In this document: in pieces, positions 41,304 through 50,209 of the stretch
Numbering within the stretch: position 1 is the stretch's first letter
Layout: every line of letters starts with the position of its first letter
Assembly (NCBI GenBank): GCA_964607515.1
Contig: CAZSKU010000001.1
Span: 124,001 to 188,000 of the forward strand
DNA: 64,000 nt
Reading direction: 5' to 3'
Source: UBA6080 sp964607515
GTDB taxonomy: Bacteria; Fermentibacterota; Fermentibacteria; Fermentibacterales; JCC-6
Notes under the pieces: model-generated
Told to the model about the DNA's origin: nothing
The model's input: the letters and a program-made list of their open reading frames with translations, nothing else
Databases searched by the model: none
Translations under genes and position numbers: made by a program

Positions 41304-43253
41304 ATGGACATAAACCGCGGCAACGGAAAGAAACAGGAAGACGGCCAGCAGCCGCCGGTGGCTGGTTGCACCCTGAGAACCATAACTTTATGGCTTCTCC
41401 TGGGTCTTGCCGCCTACGCCCTGGTGGCGGTGATGAACCAGGGCACCGACACCGTGGACATCAACTACACCCAGCTTCTGAACCTCTCCGAAAGGGGCGG
41501 AGTCAAGTCGGCCATCCTGTACGCCGGCGGACTGGTGGAGGGGGAGTTCAGATCCCCCCAGACCTTTGACGGAGTCGAGTACATAAGGTTCGAGAGCTTC
41601 GTACCCTTCGAGAACCAGGAAGCCGTGTCGAGACTCATGGAGAGCGGCGTCATGGTGGAGGGCAAACCACCGAAAGTGGACTTCTTCACCTTCCTCTTCA
41701 ACCTTGGTCCCATGCTGCTCCTTCTGGTTTTCTGGCTCTTCATCATGAGGAACGCCATGGGCGGCGGAAAGGTGTTCAGCTTCGGAAAGAGCCGGGCCAG
41801 GGCCGTGGGTGCGGACAGACCGAAGACCACCTTCGAGGACGTGGCCGGCTGCGATGAAGCCAAGACCGAACTGGAGGAGATCATCGAGTTCCTGCGGGAA
41901 CCGGCGAAGTTCCAGCGCCTGGGGGGCAAGGTTCCCAGGGGGGTTATTCTCATGGGATCACCCGGAACCGGAAAGACACTCCTCGCCCGGGCGGTGGCCG
42001 GAGAGGCGAAGGTGCCCTTCTTCAGCCTCAGCGGCAGCGATTTCGTGGAGATGTTCGTGGGGGTAGGCGCCAGCAGGGTGAGGGACCTGTTCGTCCAGGC
42101 GAAGGCCAAGTCACCGTCCATAATCTTCATAGACGAGATAGACGCGGTGGGAAGGCACAGGGGTTCAGGGCTCGGGGGAGGCCACGACGAAAGGGAGCAA
42201 ACCCTGAACGCCCTTCTTGTTGAAATGGACGGGTTCGAGTCCAACCAGGCGGTGATAGTAATGGCGGCCACGAACAGGCCCGACGTACTGGACCCGGCCC
42301 TGCTCAGACCGGGACGTTTCGACCGCCGGGTGGTGGTCAACCTTCCGGACATCAAGGGCAGGAAGGCGATACTGGGGGTTCACACCGCCAAGAAGCCTCT
42401 ATTCAGGGATGTGGACCTGGAGCGTATCGCCAGAAGAACCCCGGGCTTCAGCGGGGCGGATCTGGAGAGCCTCGCCAACGAAGCGGCCCTCAAGGCGGCC
42501 CGTCGCGGGGTCAAGATGATCCACCAGGAGGATTTCGAGTACGCCGCCGACAGAATCCTCATGGGCGTGGAGAGGCACACGCTGGTGATGAGTACCGAGG
42601 AGCGCCGCCTTACGGCTTACCACGAGAGCGGACACGCAATAGTGAACATCTTCGTTCCCCATTCAGACCCGGTCCACAAGGTCACCATCGTTCCCAGAGA
42701 CCGGGCCCTGGGGCTGACCAGCTTCCTTCCCCGTGACGACCGGCACAACTACTCCCTGGAGTTCCTGCTCAGCATGCTGGCCAGGGCCATGGGGGGCAGA
42801 GCCGCGGAAAGGGTGTTCCTGAACACCAGCAGCACCGGCGCGGGCAACGACCTGATGCAGGCCACCGACCTGGCCCGCCGCATGGTTTGCGAGTGGGGGA
42901 TGAGCCCGGTGCTGGGCCCTGTGGTACTCCACGACCAGACAGGCCCGATCTTCCTGGGCAGGGACATGACCCGGATAAAGGACTTCAGCGAGGAAACGTC
43001 GAAAACCGTGGATACCGAGGTCAAAAGGCTTCTGGACGAGGCCTATTCCAAGGCCGAGGCAATCCTCATGGATCACCGGGACGTGGTGGACAGGCTGGCG
43101 GAGCTCCTCCTGGAGAAGGAGACTCTTGGAGCCGAGGAGATCGGCGTACTTCTGACGGAACTCAGGCCCGGAACGGAGTTTCCAGGCCTGGACCTGGAGC
43201 GCCGCGAACCGGGAGGGGAGCAGTCCGATGCAGGATCAGAAGAAGATAGCTGA
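41304..43253 (+). CDS. ftsH: ATP-dependent zinc metalloprotease FtsH
   Basis: 649 residues; AAAGG precedes the ATG. Inner-membrane AAA protease. TM1 about residues 26-45, a small periplasmic domain, TM2 about 130-150, AAA module with Walker A GSPGTGKT near 217 and Walker B FIDEIDAVGR near 275, SRH with ATNRPDVLDPALLRPGRFDR, then the zinc site HESGH near 440. It degrades membrane and short-lived proteins. The 3' end overlaps folE by 26 bases. Confidence 0.97.
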   Translation: MDINRGNGKKQEDGQQPPVAGCTLRTITLWLLLGLAAYALVAVMNQGTDTVDINYTQLLNLSERGGVKSAILYAGGLVEGEFRSPQTFDGVEYIRFESFVPFENQEAVSRLMESGVMVEGKPPKVDFFTFLFNLGPMLLLLVFWLFIMRNAMGGGKVFSFGKSRARAVGADRPKTTFEDVAGCDEAKTELEEIIEFLREPAKFQRLGGKVPRGVILMGSPGTGKTLLARAVAGEAKVPFFSLSGSDFVEMFVGVGASRVRDLFVQAKAKSPSIIFIDEIDAVGRHRGSGLGGGHDEREQTLNALLVEMDGFESNQAVIVMAATNRPDVLDPALLRPGRFDRRVVVNLPDIKGRKAILGVHTAKKPLFRDVDLERIARRTPGFSGADLESLANEAALKAARRGVKMIHQEDFEYAADRILMGVERHTLVMSTEERRLTAYHESGHAIVNIFVPHSDPVHKVTIVPRDRALGLTSFLPRDDRHNYSLEFLLSMLARAMGGRAAERVFLNTSSTGAGNDLMQATDLARRMVCEWGMSPVLGPVVLHDQTGPIFLGRDMTRIKDFSEETSKTVDTEVKRLLDEAYSKAEAILMDHRDVVDRLAELLLEKETLGAEEIGVLLTELRPGTEFPGLDLERREPGGEQSDAGSEEDS

Positions 43254-43800
43254 GGGGATCAGGCTCCTTCTGGAGGGAATCGGCGAGGACCCCGACCGAC
43301 CCGGACTAAGAGAGACACCTGAGAGGGTGGCCGTGTCCATGTCGGAACTCTGCCGGGGTCTTTCCGGAGACGCCCGCAAGCCTATAAGCACCATGTGCGT
43401 GGCGGACCAGAACGAGATGATCATCGTGAAAGACATCAGTTTCGCTTCCCTCTGCGAGCATCACCTTCTTCCCTACCTGGGCCGGTGCGACGTGGTCTAC
43501 ATTCCCGCGGACGACCGTATCGCCGGCCTCGGTTCAATCGTTCAACTGGTGGAGACCCTTGCCGCCAGACCCACCATTCAGGAAAGGCTCACCACCGAGA
43601 TAGCCGACACCCTGATGGAGGAAATCGGAGCCAAGGGGGTCATGGTGGTCATGGAGGCTGAACACATGTGCCTGGCCATGCGGGGAGTGAAGAAGCGGGA
43701 CTCCCGGATCGTCACCAGCGCCATGCGGGGGCACCTGCGCCGGCTGGAGACCAGGACGGAAGCCCTCTCCCTGATCGGCAGAAGCATCAGGGTAAGGTGA
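43228..43800 (+). CDS. folE: GTP cyclohydrolase I
   Basis: 190 residues. First enzyme of folate synthesis, turning GTP into dihydroneopterin triphosphate. Motifs: GEDPDRPGLRETPERVA near 20, SLCEHHLLPYLG near 73 (zinc C and H residues), GLGSIVQLVETLAARPTIQERLT, MEAEHMCLAMRGVKK (third zinc cysteine) and TSAMRG. Full length and intact. It starts inside ftsH and its TGA overlaps the folP ATG (TGATG). Confidence 0.97.
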   Translation: MQDQKKIAEGIRLLLEGIGEDPDRPGLRETPERVAVSMSELCRGLSGDARKPISTMCVADQNEMIIVKDISFASLCEHHLLPYLGRCDVVYIPADDRIAGLGSIVQLVETLAARPTIQERLTTEIADTLMEEIGAKGVMVVMEAEHMCLAMRGVKKRDSRIVTSAMRGHLRRLETRTEALSLIGRSIRVR

Positions 43801-44996
43801 TGGAGCAGGTCACGCCCCTTCCCCTGGACAAGCCGGAACACTGGCTGGGGGCAATGGACGGCTTGGGGTGCGACAGACAGGCATGGGACCGGGTCAGGGA
43901 GAGACGGGACGTCATGGCCCTGATGACCGGCCCGCTGAAGGCCCCGGCGGCCTCGATTCTCAAGCAGGCCATGCTGGCCGCCGGCGCCGACGCCCTGCTG
44001 CACAGGCTGGTTCTGACCTGCGGAGTCCGGGAAACCAGGGTTCTCGTCTACGGTACCGGGAAGTGTCTCAGGGCCGGGTGCGAATCCCTGAAGGGGCAGC
44101 CCTTCGCACTGGGTGAACTGGCGGACGTCATTTCAAGACTGGCGGGGGTGCCGGATCCTCCCGCCTCGATCACCGTCGGCGGAACCACCCTGGACTTCCG
44201 CCCGACGCCCCTTTTCATGGGGGTGCTCAACTGCACTCCCGATTCCTTCAGCGACGGCGGTCTGTGGAGCACCCCGGAAAAGGCCGTGGAACACGGCCTG
44301 GAGATGCACCGGCAGGGGGCTTCCGTAATCGATGTAGGCGGCGAGTCCACCAGGCCCGGCTCCGACCCCACCTGCCCTGAAGAGCAGATAACCCGGGTGG
44401 TGCCGGTGATCCGGGGAATCAGACGGATGTCGGACGTTCCCATCAGCATAGACACAACCCTTCCGGAGGTGGCGAGGGCGGCGCTGGACGCCGGAGCAGG
44501 CATCATCAATTCCACAGACGGCATGGAGACGCCGGGGATGCCCGAGCTGGCCGGGGACACCGGAGCGGCGGTGGTTCTCATGCACATGCGGGGAACCCCC
44601 ATGGACATGCAGGAAAGCCCGGAGTACACCGATGCTCCCGGGGAAGTGGCGGAGTACCTGCTCGAAAGAATCGGCGTCCTGGAGAAGGCCGGGGTGGACA
44701 GGTCCCGGATAATGGTGGACCCGGGAATAGGTTTCGGCAAGCGCCCGTGGGACAACCTGAGGCTCATCCAGACGGTGCCCTGGCTCCGGCGCACCACCGG
44801 ATGCAGGGTGGTTCTGGGGCATTCCAGGAAGAGCTTCCTCGGGCTGGTCACCGACGAGCCGGACCCGCTGCGCCGTGACACCGCCACCGCCGTGGTGTCA
44901 GCGCTGTCGGCGGACCGGGCCGACATGCTCAGGGTGCACGACGTCCGGCGGAACGTACAGGCGGTTTCCGCGGTTCTGAAGGGAGCTGGACAGTGA
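43800..44996 (+). CDS. folP: dihydropteroate synthase with N-terminal extension
   Basis: 398 residues, of which about 140-398 are the TIM-barrel DHPS: PLFMGVLNCTPDSFSDGG, VIDVGGESTRPGSDPT, ISIDTTLPEVARAAL, INSTDGM, VLMHMRGTPMDMQ, DPGIGFGKRPWDNL, LGHSRKSFLG. The first 140 residues are an extra domain (LKAPAASILKQAMLAAGADALLHR, YGTGKCLRAGCESLKGQPFAL) found in DHPS of some archaea and Firmicutes but absent from E. coli. In the canonical VMNxTPDSFS the Met is Leu here. Folate pathway; coupled to folE and cdaA by short overlaps. Confidence 0.95.
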   Translation: MEQVTPLPLDKPEHWLGAMDGLGCDRQAWDRVRERRDVMALMTGPLKAPAASILKQAMLAAGADALLHRLVLTCGVRETRVLVYGTGKCLRAGCESLKGQPFALGELADVISRLAGVPDPPASITVGGTTLDFRPTPLFMGVLNCTPDSFSDGGLWSTPEKAVEHGLEMHRQGASVIDVGGESTRPGSDPTCPEEQITRVVPVIRGIRRMSDVPISIDTTLPEVARAALDAGAGIINSTDGMETPGMPELAGDTGAAVVLMHMRGTPMDMQESPEYTDAPGEVAEYLLERIGVLEKAGVDRSRIMVDPGIGFGKRPWDNLRLIQTVPWLRRTTGCRVVLGHSRKSFLGLVTDEPDPLRRDTATAVVSALSADRADMLRVHDVRRNVQAVSAVLKGAGQ

Positions 44997-45805
44997 GCTT
45001 CGAACTCCTGGGAGAGCCTGTCCTGAGCTGGTTCTGGGTCCGTCAGGTGTTGGACGTACTCCTTCTTACCGGTCTCGTCTTCCTGTTGATGAAGGCCATC
45101 TGGAAGCAGCCCGCCATGCGGGTTGTCATCATCGTGGCGCTCATCGTGATCATAGCGATAGTGCTGCAGCAGATGAAGTTCCACGCTACGGGCAGAGTTC
45201 TGGAGGAGGCGGCGAAAATCCTTCCCGTGGCCCTGATCGTGATCTTCCACGAGGAGATAAAGGATCTCCTGGGAAGGCTCGGGCGGTTCCTTCAGGAGCT
45301 GGAGCTTTTGAACCGCAACAGACCGGGACAGATTCAGGACGTATTCATCGAGAACCTGGCGGCGACCTGTTCCCGGCTGAGCATGAAGCGCATGGGAGCA
45401 TTGTTCGTGATTCAGAGGGAAGAAGACCTTACCAGGTTCTGCAGCGACTACCACCCGCTTCCCGGCATCGAGTTCGTACCCATCCTCGTGGAAGCGATGC
45501 TGACCTCTCCGGGCCCCCTTCACGACGGGGCCCTGGTGATAAAGGACAAGAAGATCATCATGGCCCATGCCTTCCTTCCCATGCACCTCGGAATAGAGGG
45601 ATTCGGGGGAAGGCACCGGGCGGGTCTCGGCATCAGCGAGAGAACCGACGCCGTGGCGGTGCTGGTGAGCGAGGAGACGGGCGCCTGCAGACTGGCCGTC
45701 AAGGGGGGGCTTTCCCCATCCCTGAGCGACAAAGGACTCAAGAGAAGGCTCTACAATACTTTCTACCCGCCCACGGACCGCAGGCCGGAGGTAGCCAGGG
45801 ATTGA
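44993..45805 (+). CDS. cdaA: diadenylate cyclase
   Basis: 270 residues, GTG start with a 4-base overlap. Three N-terminal hydrophobic segments (about 10-75) anchor a DAC domain that joins two ATP into c-di-AMP. The catalytic motifs are intact: GPLHDGALVI (DGA) near 178 and GGRHRAGLGISERTDAVAVLVSEETG (RHR) near 205. Extra residues in the C-terminal tail are charged. It sits in the same run as ftsH, folE and folP. c-di-AMP signals potassium and wall state in many bacteria. Confidence 0.95.
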   Translation: MSFELLGEPVLSWFWVRQVLDVLLLTGLVFLLMKAIWKQPAMRVVIIVALIVIIAIVLQQMKFHATGRVLEEAAKILPVALIVIFHEEIKDLLGRLGRFLQELELLNRNRPGQIQDVFIENLAATCSRLSMKRMGALFVIQREEDLTRFCSDYHPLPGIEFVPILVEAMLTSPGPLHDGALVIKDKKIIMAHAFLPMHLGIEGFGGRHRAGLGISERTDAVAVLVSEETGACRLAVKGGLSPSLSDKGLKRRLYNTFYPPTDRRPEVARD

Positions 45806-46557
45806 GGACCCTCAAGGACGGGCTTGCCCTGCTGGTGGAAGAGGCCCTGGGGGAGGAAACCGCGGACCTTCCCTCCTCATGGCGGATCAGGATTTCCCGG
45901 GCGATTCCCTTTCAGGATATATGGAGCATCTCCCTGGTATCCTGCGCTTCTTCCCAGTGGTGCAAAGCGCCTCCGGAGACCGGGCTTCCGGGGGCCGCGG
46001 CGGTGCTGCTTCTGGCGGGAGCCACGGCGGTTCACTCGCTGCCTCCCGTGGGAGCAACCCTGCCGGGAATCGAGGGGTACGATGGAGGGGGGGATCCGCC
46101 GGCGGCCAGAATCCTGGCAGGGGATGCTTTGATTCCCCTTGCGGCCAGGGTGCTCTCCCGGCTCGATCCTCCGGTCTGCATCCATCTGACGGACCTGCTC
46201 ATGAAAACCGCCGGGGGGATTCTTGAGGCCATGAGCTATGGAAGCCGTTCGGACATGACCGGCAAATGGACCGGCAGACTGGCCTCCCTGGCGGCCAGGA
46301 TGGGCGCCGTTTCAGCCGGAGCGGAGCCGGGCAGGACTGAGACGGCGGCCCTGGCGGGGTTCTCCGTGGGTCAGGCCTCGGCCATCCTCAGCAGGTCAGT
46401 TTCCAGGGAAGCCAACGTGGAGGCGGAAAGGATGCTGGGTGAAGCCCTCGACGCCCTGGGCGGCGATTCCCGCCTTTTCAGGGAGATAGCCGGTTTCATA
46501 GCCGCCCGGGGAACCGGTGACTCGGGAGACCTTTTCGCCGCCCTGGAGCCTGACTAG
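45802..46557 (+). CDS. protein resembling a degenerate polyprenyl synthetase
   Basis: 251 residues, TTG start in a 4-base overlap with cdaA. All-helical composition. The segment VLLLAGATAVHSLPPVGATLPGIEG near 72-96, then GGDPPAARILAGDALIPLAARVL near 97-119, follows the outline of trans-prenyl synthases (His before the first aspartate-rich motif, then PxxxRxxxGDAL), but the DDxxD motifs are absent. It may be a non-catalytic subunit or an unrelated helical protein. The convergent priA gene overlaps its last 4 bases. Function not assigned. Confidence 0.6.
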   Translation: MRTLKDGLALLVEEALGEETADLPSSWRIRISRAIPFQDIWSISLVSCASSQWCKAPPETGLPGAAAVLLLAGATAVHSLPPVGATLPGIEGYDGGGDPPAARILAGDALIPLAARVLSRLDPPVCIHLTDLLMKTAGGILEAMSYGSRSDMTGKWTGRLASLAARMGAVSAGAEPGRTETAALAGFSVGQASAILSRSVSREANVEAERMLGEALDALGGDSRLFREIAGFIAARGTGDSGDLFAALEPD

Positions 46558-48929
46558 AGCATATCCTGGGGATCAACGTCCACGGACATTCTCACGCCGG
46601 AATGCTTCTCTCCGGCGAAGTACCTCTCCGCCGTGTCCAGGGAGTCCGCCAGGATCCTCCGGGAAGGGGAGGTCAGCAGGATGCTCCAGCGGTGCATCCC
46701 CCCTATCCTGGGCAGTGCCGCGGGGCACGGCCCCCTGAGGGCTGCGCCCCCTTCCCGGCGAAGGGCGTCTCCAGTCCCTGCCGCGGCTTTTTCCACCCTT
46801 GACTCGTCCGACCCATGGAACAGCAGCCTCGCCATCCGGGTGAACGGAGGGTACGAAAGGGCCTGTCTCACCAGTAGTTCTCCCGCGGCGAATCCAGGAT
46901 AGTCGTGGGTGCAGGCGGCCACTATGGAAGGGGCCTCGGGGCAGGCCGTCTGGATCAGCACCTCCCCGGGCGAAGGCCCCCTTCCGGCCCTTCCCGCGGC
47001 CTGCAGCAGAAGCGAGAAGACCCGTTCCGCGCTCCGGAAGTCGGGCAGCGTCAGCCCAATGTCCGCAGCTATCACCCCTACCAGGGTCACGTTGGGGAAG
47101 TCGTGCCCTTTGGCCACCATCTGGGTGCCAAGAAGGACGTCGGCCTCGCCCCGCCTGAACCTGTCCAGAATCCTCCTGTGGGACGAAGCCCCCCTGGTGG
47201 TGTCCGCGTCCATGCGCAGCACCCTGGTGCCCGGCAGCTGCCCGGCCAGTATCTCCTCTACCTTCTGAATCCCCGGCCCGGTGCGTATGAAGCGACTCGC
47301 CCCGCACCGGCCGCAGGAACTCCCGGCGGGTTTCCAGTAGGAGCAGTGGTGGCACCTCAGGACCTCCCCCCGCCGGTGGTAGGTCAGGGCGATTCCGCAC
47401 ATCGGACATTTCTCGGTATGGCCGCAGTAGAAACACATCTGAACCGGCGAGTGGCCCCTGCGGTTCACCAGCAGTATCGCCTGCCCCCCCCGGCTGGTGT
47501 GCCTGCCCAGGGCCGACAGCATGGCGTCGCTCACGAGCCTGTTCTCCAGCCCCCGGGTGTCCACGATCCTGATTGCCGGCAGAGCTCCCCCGGCGACACG
47601 GTCCGGCAGGGAAAGCAGTTCGTACCTTCCGGCGGCGGCATTCCGCCAGCTCTCCACCGACGGGGTCGCGGAGCCGAGGAGAACGGGGATCTTCAGGAAC
47701 GAACCCAGCAGCACCGCCATATCCCGGGCGTTGTAGTAGGGAAGCTCCCCCTGCTTGTAGCTTCCGTCGTGCTCCTCGTCCACCACAACCACGCCGGGGT
47801 CCGCAAGGGGCGCGAAAAGGGCGCTTCTTGCACCTATCACTATGGATCGCTGACCCCTTCTGACCAGGTTCCATGCGTCCAGTCGCTCCCCCCTGGAAAG
47901 CCCGCTGTGAAGCACCGCCACCCGACCCGGAAACCTCGAACTGAACCGGCTCACAAGCTGGGGGGTGAGGCTGATCTCCGGCACCAGGACCAGCGCCTGC
48001 CGCCCCGCCTTCAGGACGTTGGCGATTACCCTGAGGTAGACCTCGGTCTTCCCGCTTCCGGTGATGCCGTGAAGCAGGAAAGCGCCTTTTCCCGCGGAAG
48101 TGATTGAATCCACGGCGGTTTTCTGGGCGGGAGTCAGTTCCGGGGCCGGATGGGGCTCCACGGACAGACCCGTCAGGGGATCCCGGGACACCTCCACTTT
48201 CCTCTCGGCCAGCAGCCCCTGAAGCAACAGGCGGTTCAGCGAGGCCCTGGAGACTCCGCAGGCTCCCACCAGCCAGGCCTTTGAAAGGGGTTCGCCGGCG
48301 GAGGCCATCCGCACCAGAATCTCCGCCTGCTTCGGGGCCCTGACGCGGATCGCCTGGGCGGCCTCCACGAGTTGATCCGGAGGGATCGCGGCCTCCACCA
48401 CTGTTTCAAGCCTGGGCTTGGTCATCCGAGCCGGCATGTGGAACTGGATTACCAGCCCTTCCGCCGAGTCCCGGATCAGGGCCTGCTCGAAAGGGAAGGC
48501 CCGGGGAGCGGATGACTCCAGGGAGTCACGGCTGAAAACCCCCGGTTTTCCGCAGACCTTCAGAAGCTCGGCCCCTTCCCTGACCTCCAGCATCCTCTCC
48601 GCGGCCCCCTGCATGCCCGGGGGGAAACCGCACCCGGCGCACAGACCCTGGGGCGCCCGGTAGTAGTCGGCCATCCACCTGGTCAGATGAAGAACCCACG
48701 CCGGGGGAAGCGGCTGGGGATCGATCCGCTCCAGCACCGGTTTCAGGGGCTGTTCCGGAAGCCCTGTTCCGTCGCTCCAGACCACTCCCACTACCCGGGA
48801 GCCTCCGAACTCCACCGCCACCCGGCATCCCGGAAGTGTTCCACCGTCGAGTCCGACGGGAAGAAGGTAGGTGAAGGTGCCCCGGACCGGCCTGGGAACG
48901 GCCACCTCCACGGGCCTTCCCCGGGTCAA
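46554..48929 (-). CDS. priA: primosomal protein N' (replication restart helicase)
   Basis: 791 residues from TTG 48929, which overlaps the upstream stop as TTGA. The 3' DNA-binding domain is at the N-terminus (EVAVPRPVRGTFTYLLP, GCRVAVEFGGSRVVGVV). Then come Walker A HGITGSGKTEVY, VLVPEISLTPQL, DEEHDGSYKQ, GSATPSVES, zinc cysteines CFYCGHTEKCPMCG and CHHCSYWKPAGSSCGRCG, GTQMVAKGHDFPNVTLVGV and QAAGRAGRGPSPGEVLIQT. All helicase motifs present. PriA reloads the replisome at stalled forks. Confidence 0.95.
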   Translation of the reverse strand: MTRGRPVEVAVPRPVRGTFTYLLPVGLDGGTLPGCRVAVEFGGSRVVGVVWSDGTGLPEQPLKPVLERIDPQPLPPAWVLHLTRWMADYYRAPQGLCAGCGFPPGMQGAAERMLEVREGAELLKVCGKPGVFSRDSLESSAPRAFPFEQALIRDSAEGLVIQFHMPARMTKPRLETVVEAAIPPDQLVEAAQAIRVRAPKQAEILVRMASAGEPLSKAWLVGACGVSRASLNRLLLQGLLAERKVEVSRDPLTGLSVEPHPAPELTPAQKTAVDSITSAGKGAFLLHGITGSGKTEVYLRVIANVLKAGRQALVLVPEISLTPQLVSRFSSRFPGRVAVLHSGLSRGERLDAWNLVRRGQRSIVIGARSALFAPLADPGVVVVDEEHDGSYKQGELPYYNARDMAVLLGSFLKIPVLLGSATPSVESWRNAAAGRYELLSLPDRVAGGALPAIRIVDTRGLENRLVSDAMLSALGRHTSRGGQAILLVNRRGHSPVQMCFYCGHTEKCPMCGIALTYHRRGEVLRCHHCSYWKPAGSSCGRCGASRFIRTGPGIQKVEEILAGQLPGTRVLRMDADTTRGASSHRRILDRFRRGEADVLLGTQMVAKGHDFPNVTLVGVIAADIGLTLPDFRSAERVFSLLLQAAGRAGRGPSPGEVLIQTACPEAPSIVAACTHDYPGFAAGELLVRQALSYPPFTRMARLLFHGSDESRVEKAAAGTGDALRREGGAALRGPCPAALPRIGGMHRWSILLTSPSRRILADSLDTAERYFAGEKHSGVRMSVDVDPQDML

Positions 48930-50074
48930 GCCAACCCCCCGGCCCCCGAAAGGACGATCTCCCTGGCCTGCCTCACGGTCATCGGCAGCGCAGGAAGGGT
49001 GGGGAACTCCCCTTCGTCGTAGAGCACGGTGCCTCCGCAGATGAGCCTTCTCACCCTGCCGGGCCATGGCAGCTCCAGGATGTATTTCCAGGGGTCCTCG
49101 CAGGTGTGCAGTTCGTCTTCCTCCCGGGGGGTGAGTTCCAGTTCCACCGAGTCATCGCGGGTATCGAAGCCGAAAAGGTTCGAGGGTGTCCGGGAGGCCA
49201 TGCCGAACCATTCCTCCCCGGATATCCTTCCGGGATCCCCGGTCACCGCCGCCAGTCCCATGGCCAGTCGGGTGTCGGAAGCCACGTCCAGGGAGTTGTT
49301 GCATGGGGACCCGTCGCTGGCCATCACCACGGCAACCCCCCGATCCCTCAGGTCCGGAATCCGGGCGATGCCGCTGCCCAGTTTTAGATTCGCCCATGGG
49401 CAGTGGGCCACCGCGGTTCCACTGTCCGCCAGCAGCTCCGCCTCCCCCCGGGTCAGGTGTATGCAGTGGGCGAGGATCGTACGATTCCCCAGGAAGCCGA
49501 AATCATTCAGAAGCCTCACGTTTCCTCCGGCCTTCCTGATGGAGGGCTCCTCCATTTCCCCGGCGGCTTCGGAGCTGTGGGTGGAACGCACCACCGCCGG
49601 GTCTTCCCCGGCAAGCCATTCCCACAGTTCTCCGGAGCATGACAGCACGAACCGGGGTGTGAAGGCGTAACCAGTTCTTTCTCCGCAGGCTTCCCTGACC
49701 CTCTCCGACTCCCGCTGGAGCCATTCCAGGGGCCTGGCCAGGTACGAAGGTCCCCGGTCCATGAGAGCGTTGCCGACGAGCGCCCTGGCCCCGCTGGCCC
49801 GGAGGATTTCGACGAGAATCCCGGAATGCTCCACGGAACCCATGTCCAGCAGGCCGCAGCATCCCGAGGAGAACAGCTCCCTTAGCCCGAGAATGGCGGA
49901 AACCCGCATGGTTTCAGGTGTGTGGCAGGCTTCAAGGGGCCAGATCCGCCGGGAGAGCCAGGGCAGCAGCCGCCGGGACTCGGCGCACCCCCTGAACAGG
50001 GTCTGACAGAGATGAACGTGCCCCTGCACCAGGGGAGGGCACGTCAGCCTTCCCTTACAGACCGTCCAGTTCAA
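48926..50074 (-). CDS. amidohydrolase (MtaD/SsnA-like), N-terminally short
   Basis: 382 residues from TTG 50074; a stop codon lies two codons upstream in frame, so it cannot begin earlier. Metal-dependent hydrolase: QGHVHLCQTLFRG near 17 (HxH), THSSEAAGEME near 165, ILAHCIHLT, AHCPWANLKLGSGIARIPDLRDRGVAVVMASDGSPCNNS with the final aspartate, then a beta-rich C-terminus. Family members deaminate adenosine derivatives, guanine or chlorinated ring compounds. Only 17 residues precede the metal motif instead of about 55, so the N-terminal part of the usual beta-sandwich is missing. Overlaps priA. Confidence 0.88.
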   Translation of the reverse strand: MNWTVCKGRLTCPPLVQGHVHLCQTLFRGCAESRRLLPWLSRRIWPLEACHTPETMRVSAILGLRELFSSGCCGLLDMGSVEHSGILVEILRASGARALVGNALMDRGPSYLARPLEWLQRESERVREACGERTGYAFTPRFVLSCSGELWEWLAGEDPAVVRSTHSSEAAGEMEEPSIRKAGGNVRLLNDFGFLGNRTILAHCIHLTRGEAELLADSGTAVAHCPWANLKLGSGIARIPDLRDRGVAVVMASDGSPCNNSLDVASDTRLAMGLAAVTGDPGRISGEEWFGMASRTPSNLFGFDTRDDSVELELTPREEDELHTCEDPWKYILELPWPGRVRRLICGGTVLYDEGEFPTLPALPMTVRQAREIVLSGAGGLA

Positions 50075-50156
50075 GGTTCACCGCCTTTTGGACAAACATA
50101 CCCGCAACCCCGGGCGAATCACAGGTGGGAACCCCCGACCGGTGTTTGTATATCAC

Positions 50157-50188
50157 AACGAAAACGCGAAAATACGAAAACACGAAAA
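50157..50188 (+). repeat. four tandem 8-bp units, consensus NNCGAAAA
   Basis: AACGAAAA, CGCGAAAA, TACGAAAA, CACGAAAA in direct succession at 50157-50188, in the intergenic region between divergent genes and 22 bases before the M16 start codon. The A-rich array stands out from the GC-rich background. It may be an A-rich translation enhancer or protein-binding site. Confidence 0.5.
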
Positions 50189-50209
50189 CCTTCGAAGGGA
50201 GTGTATCCT

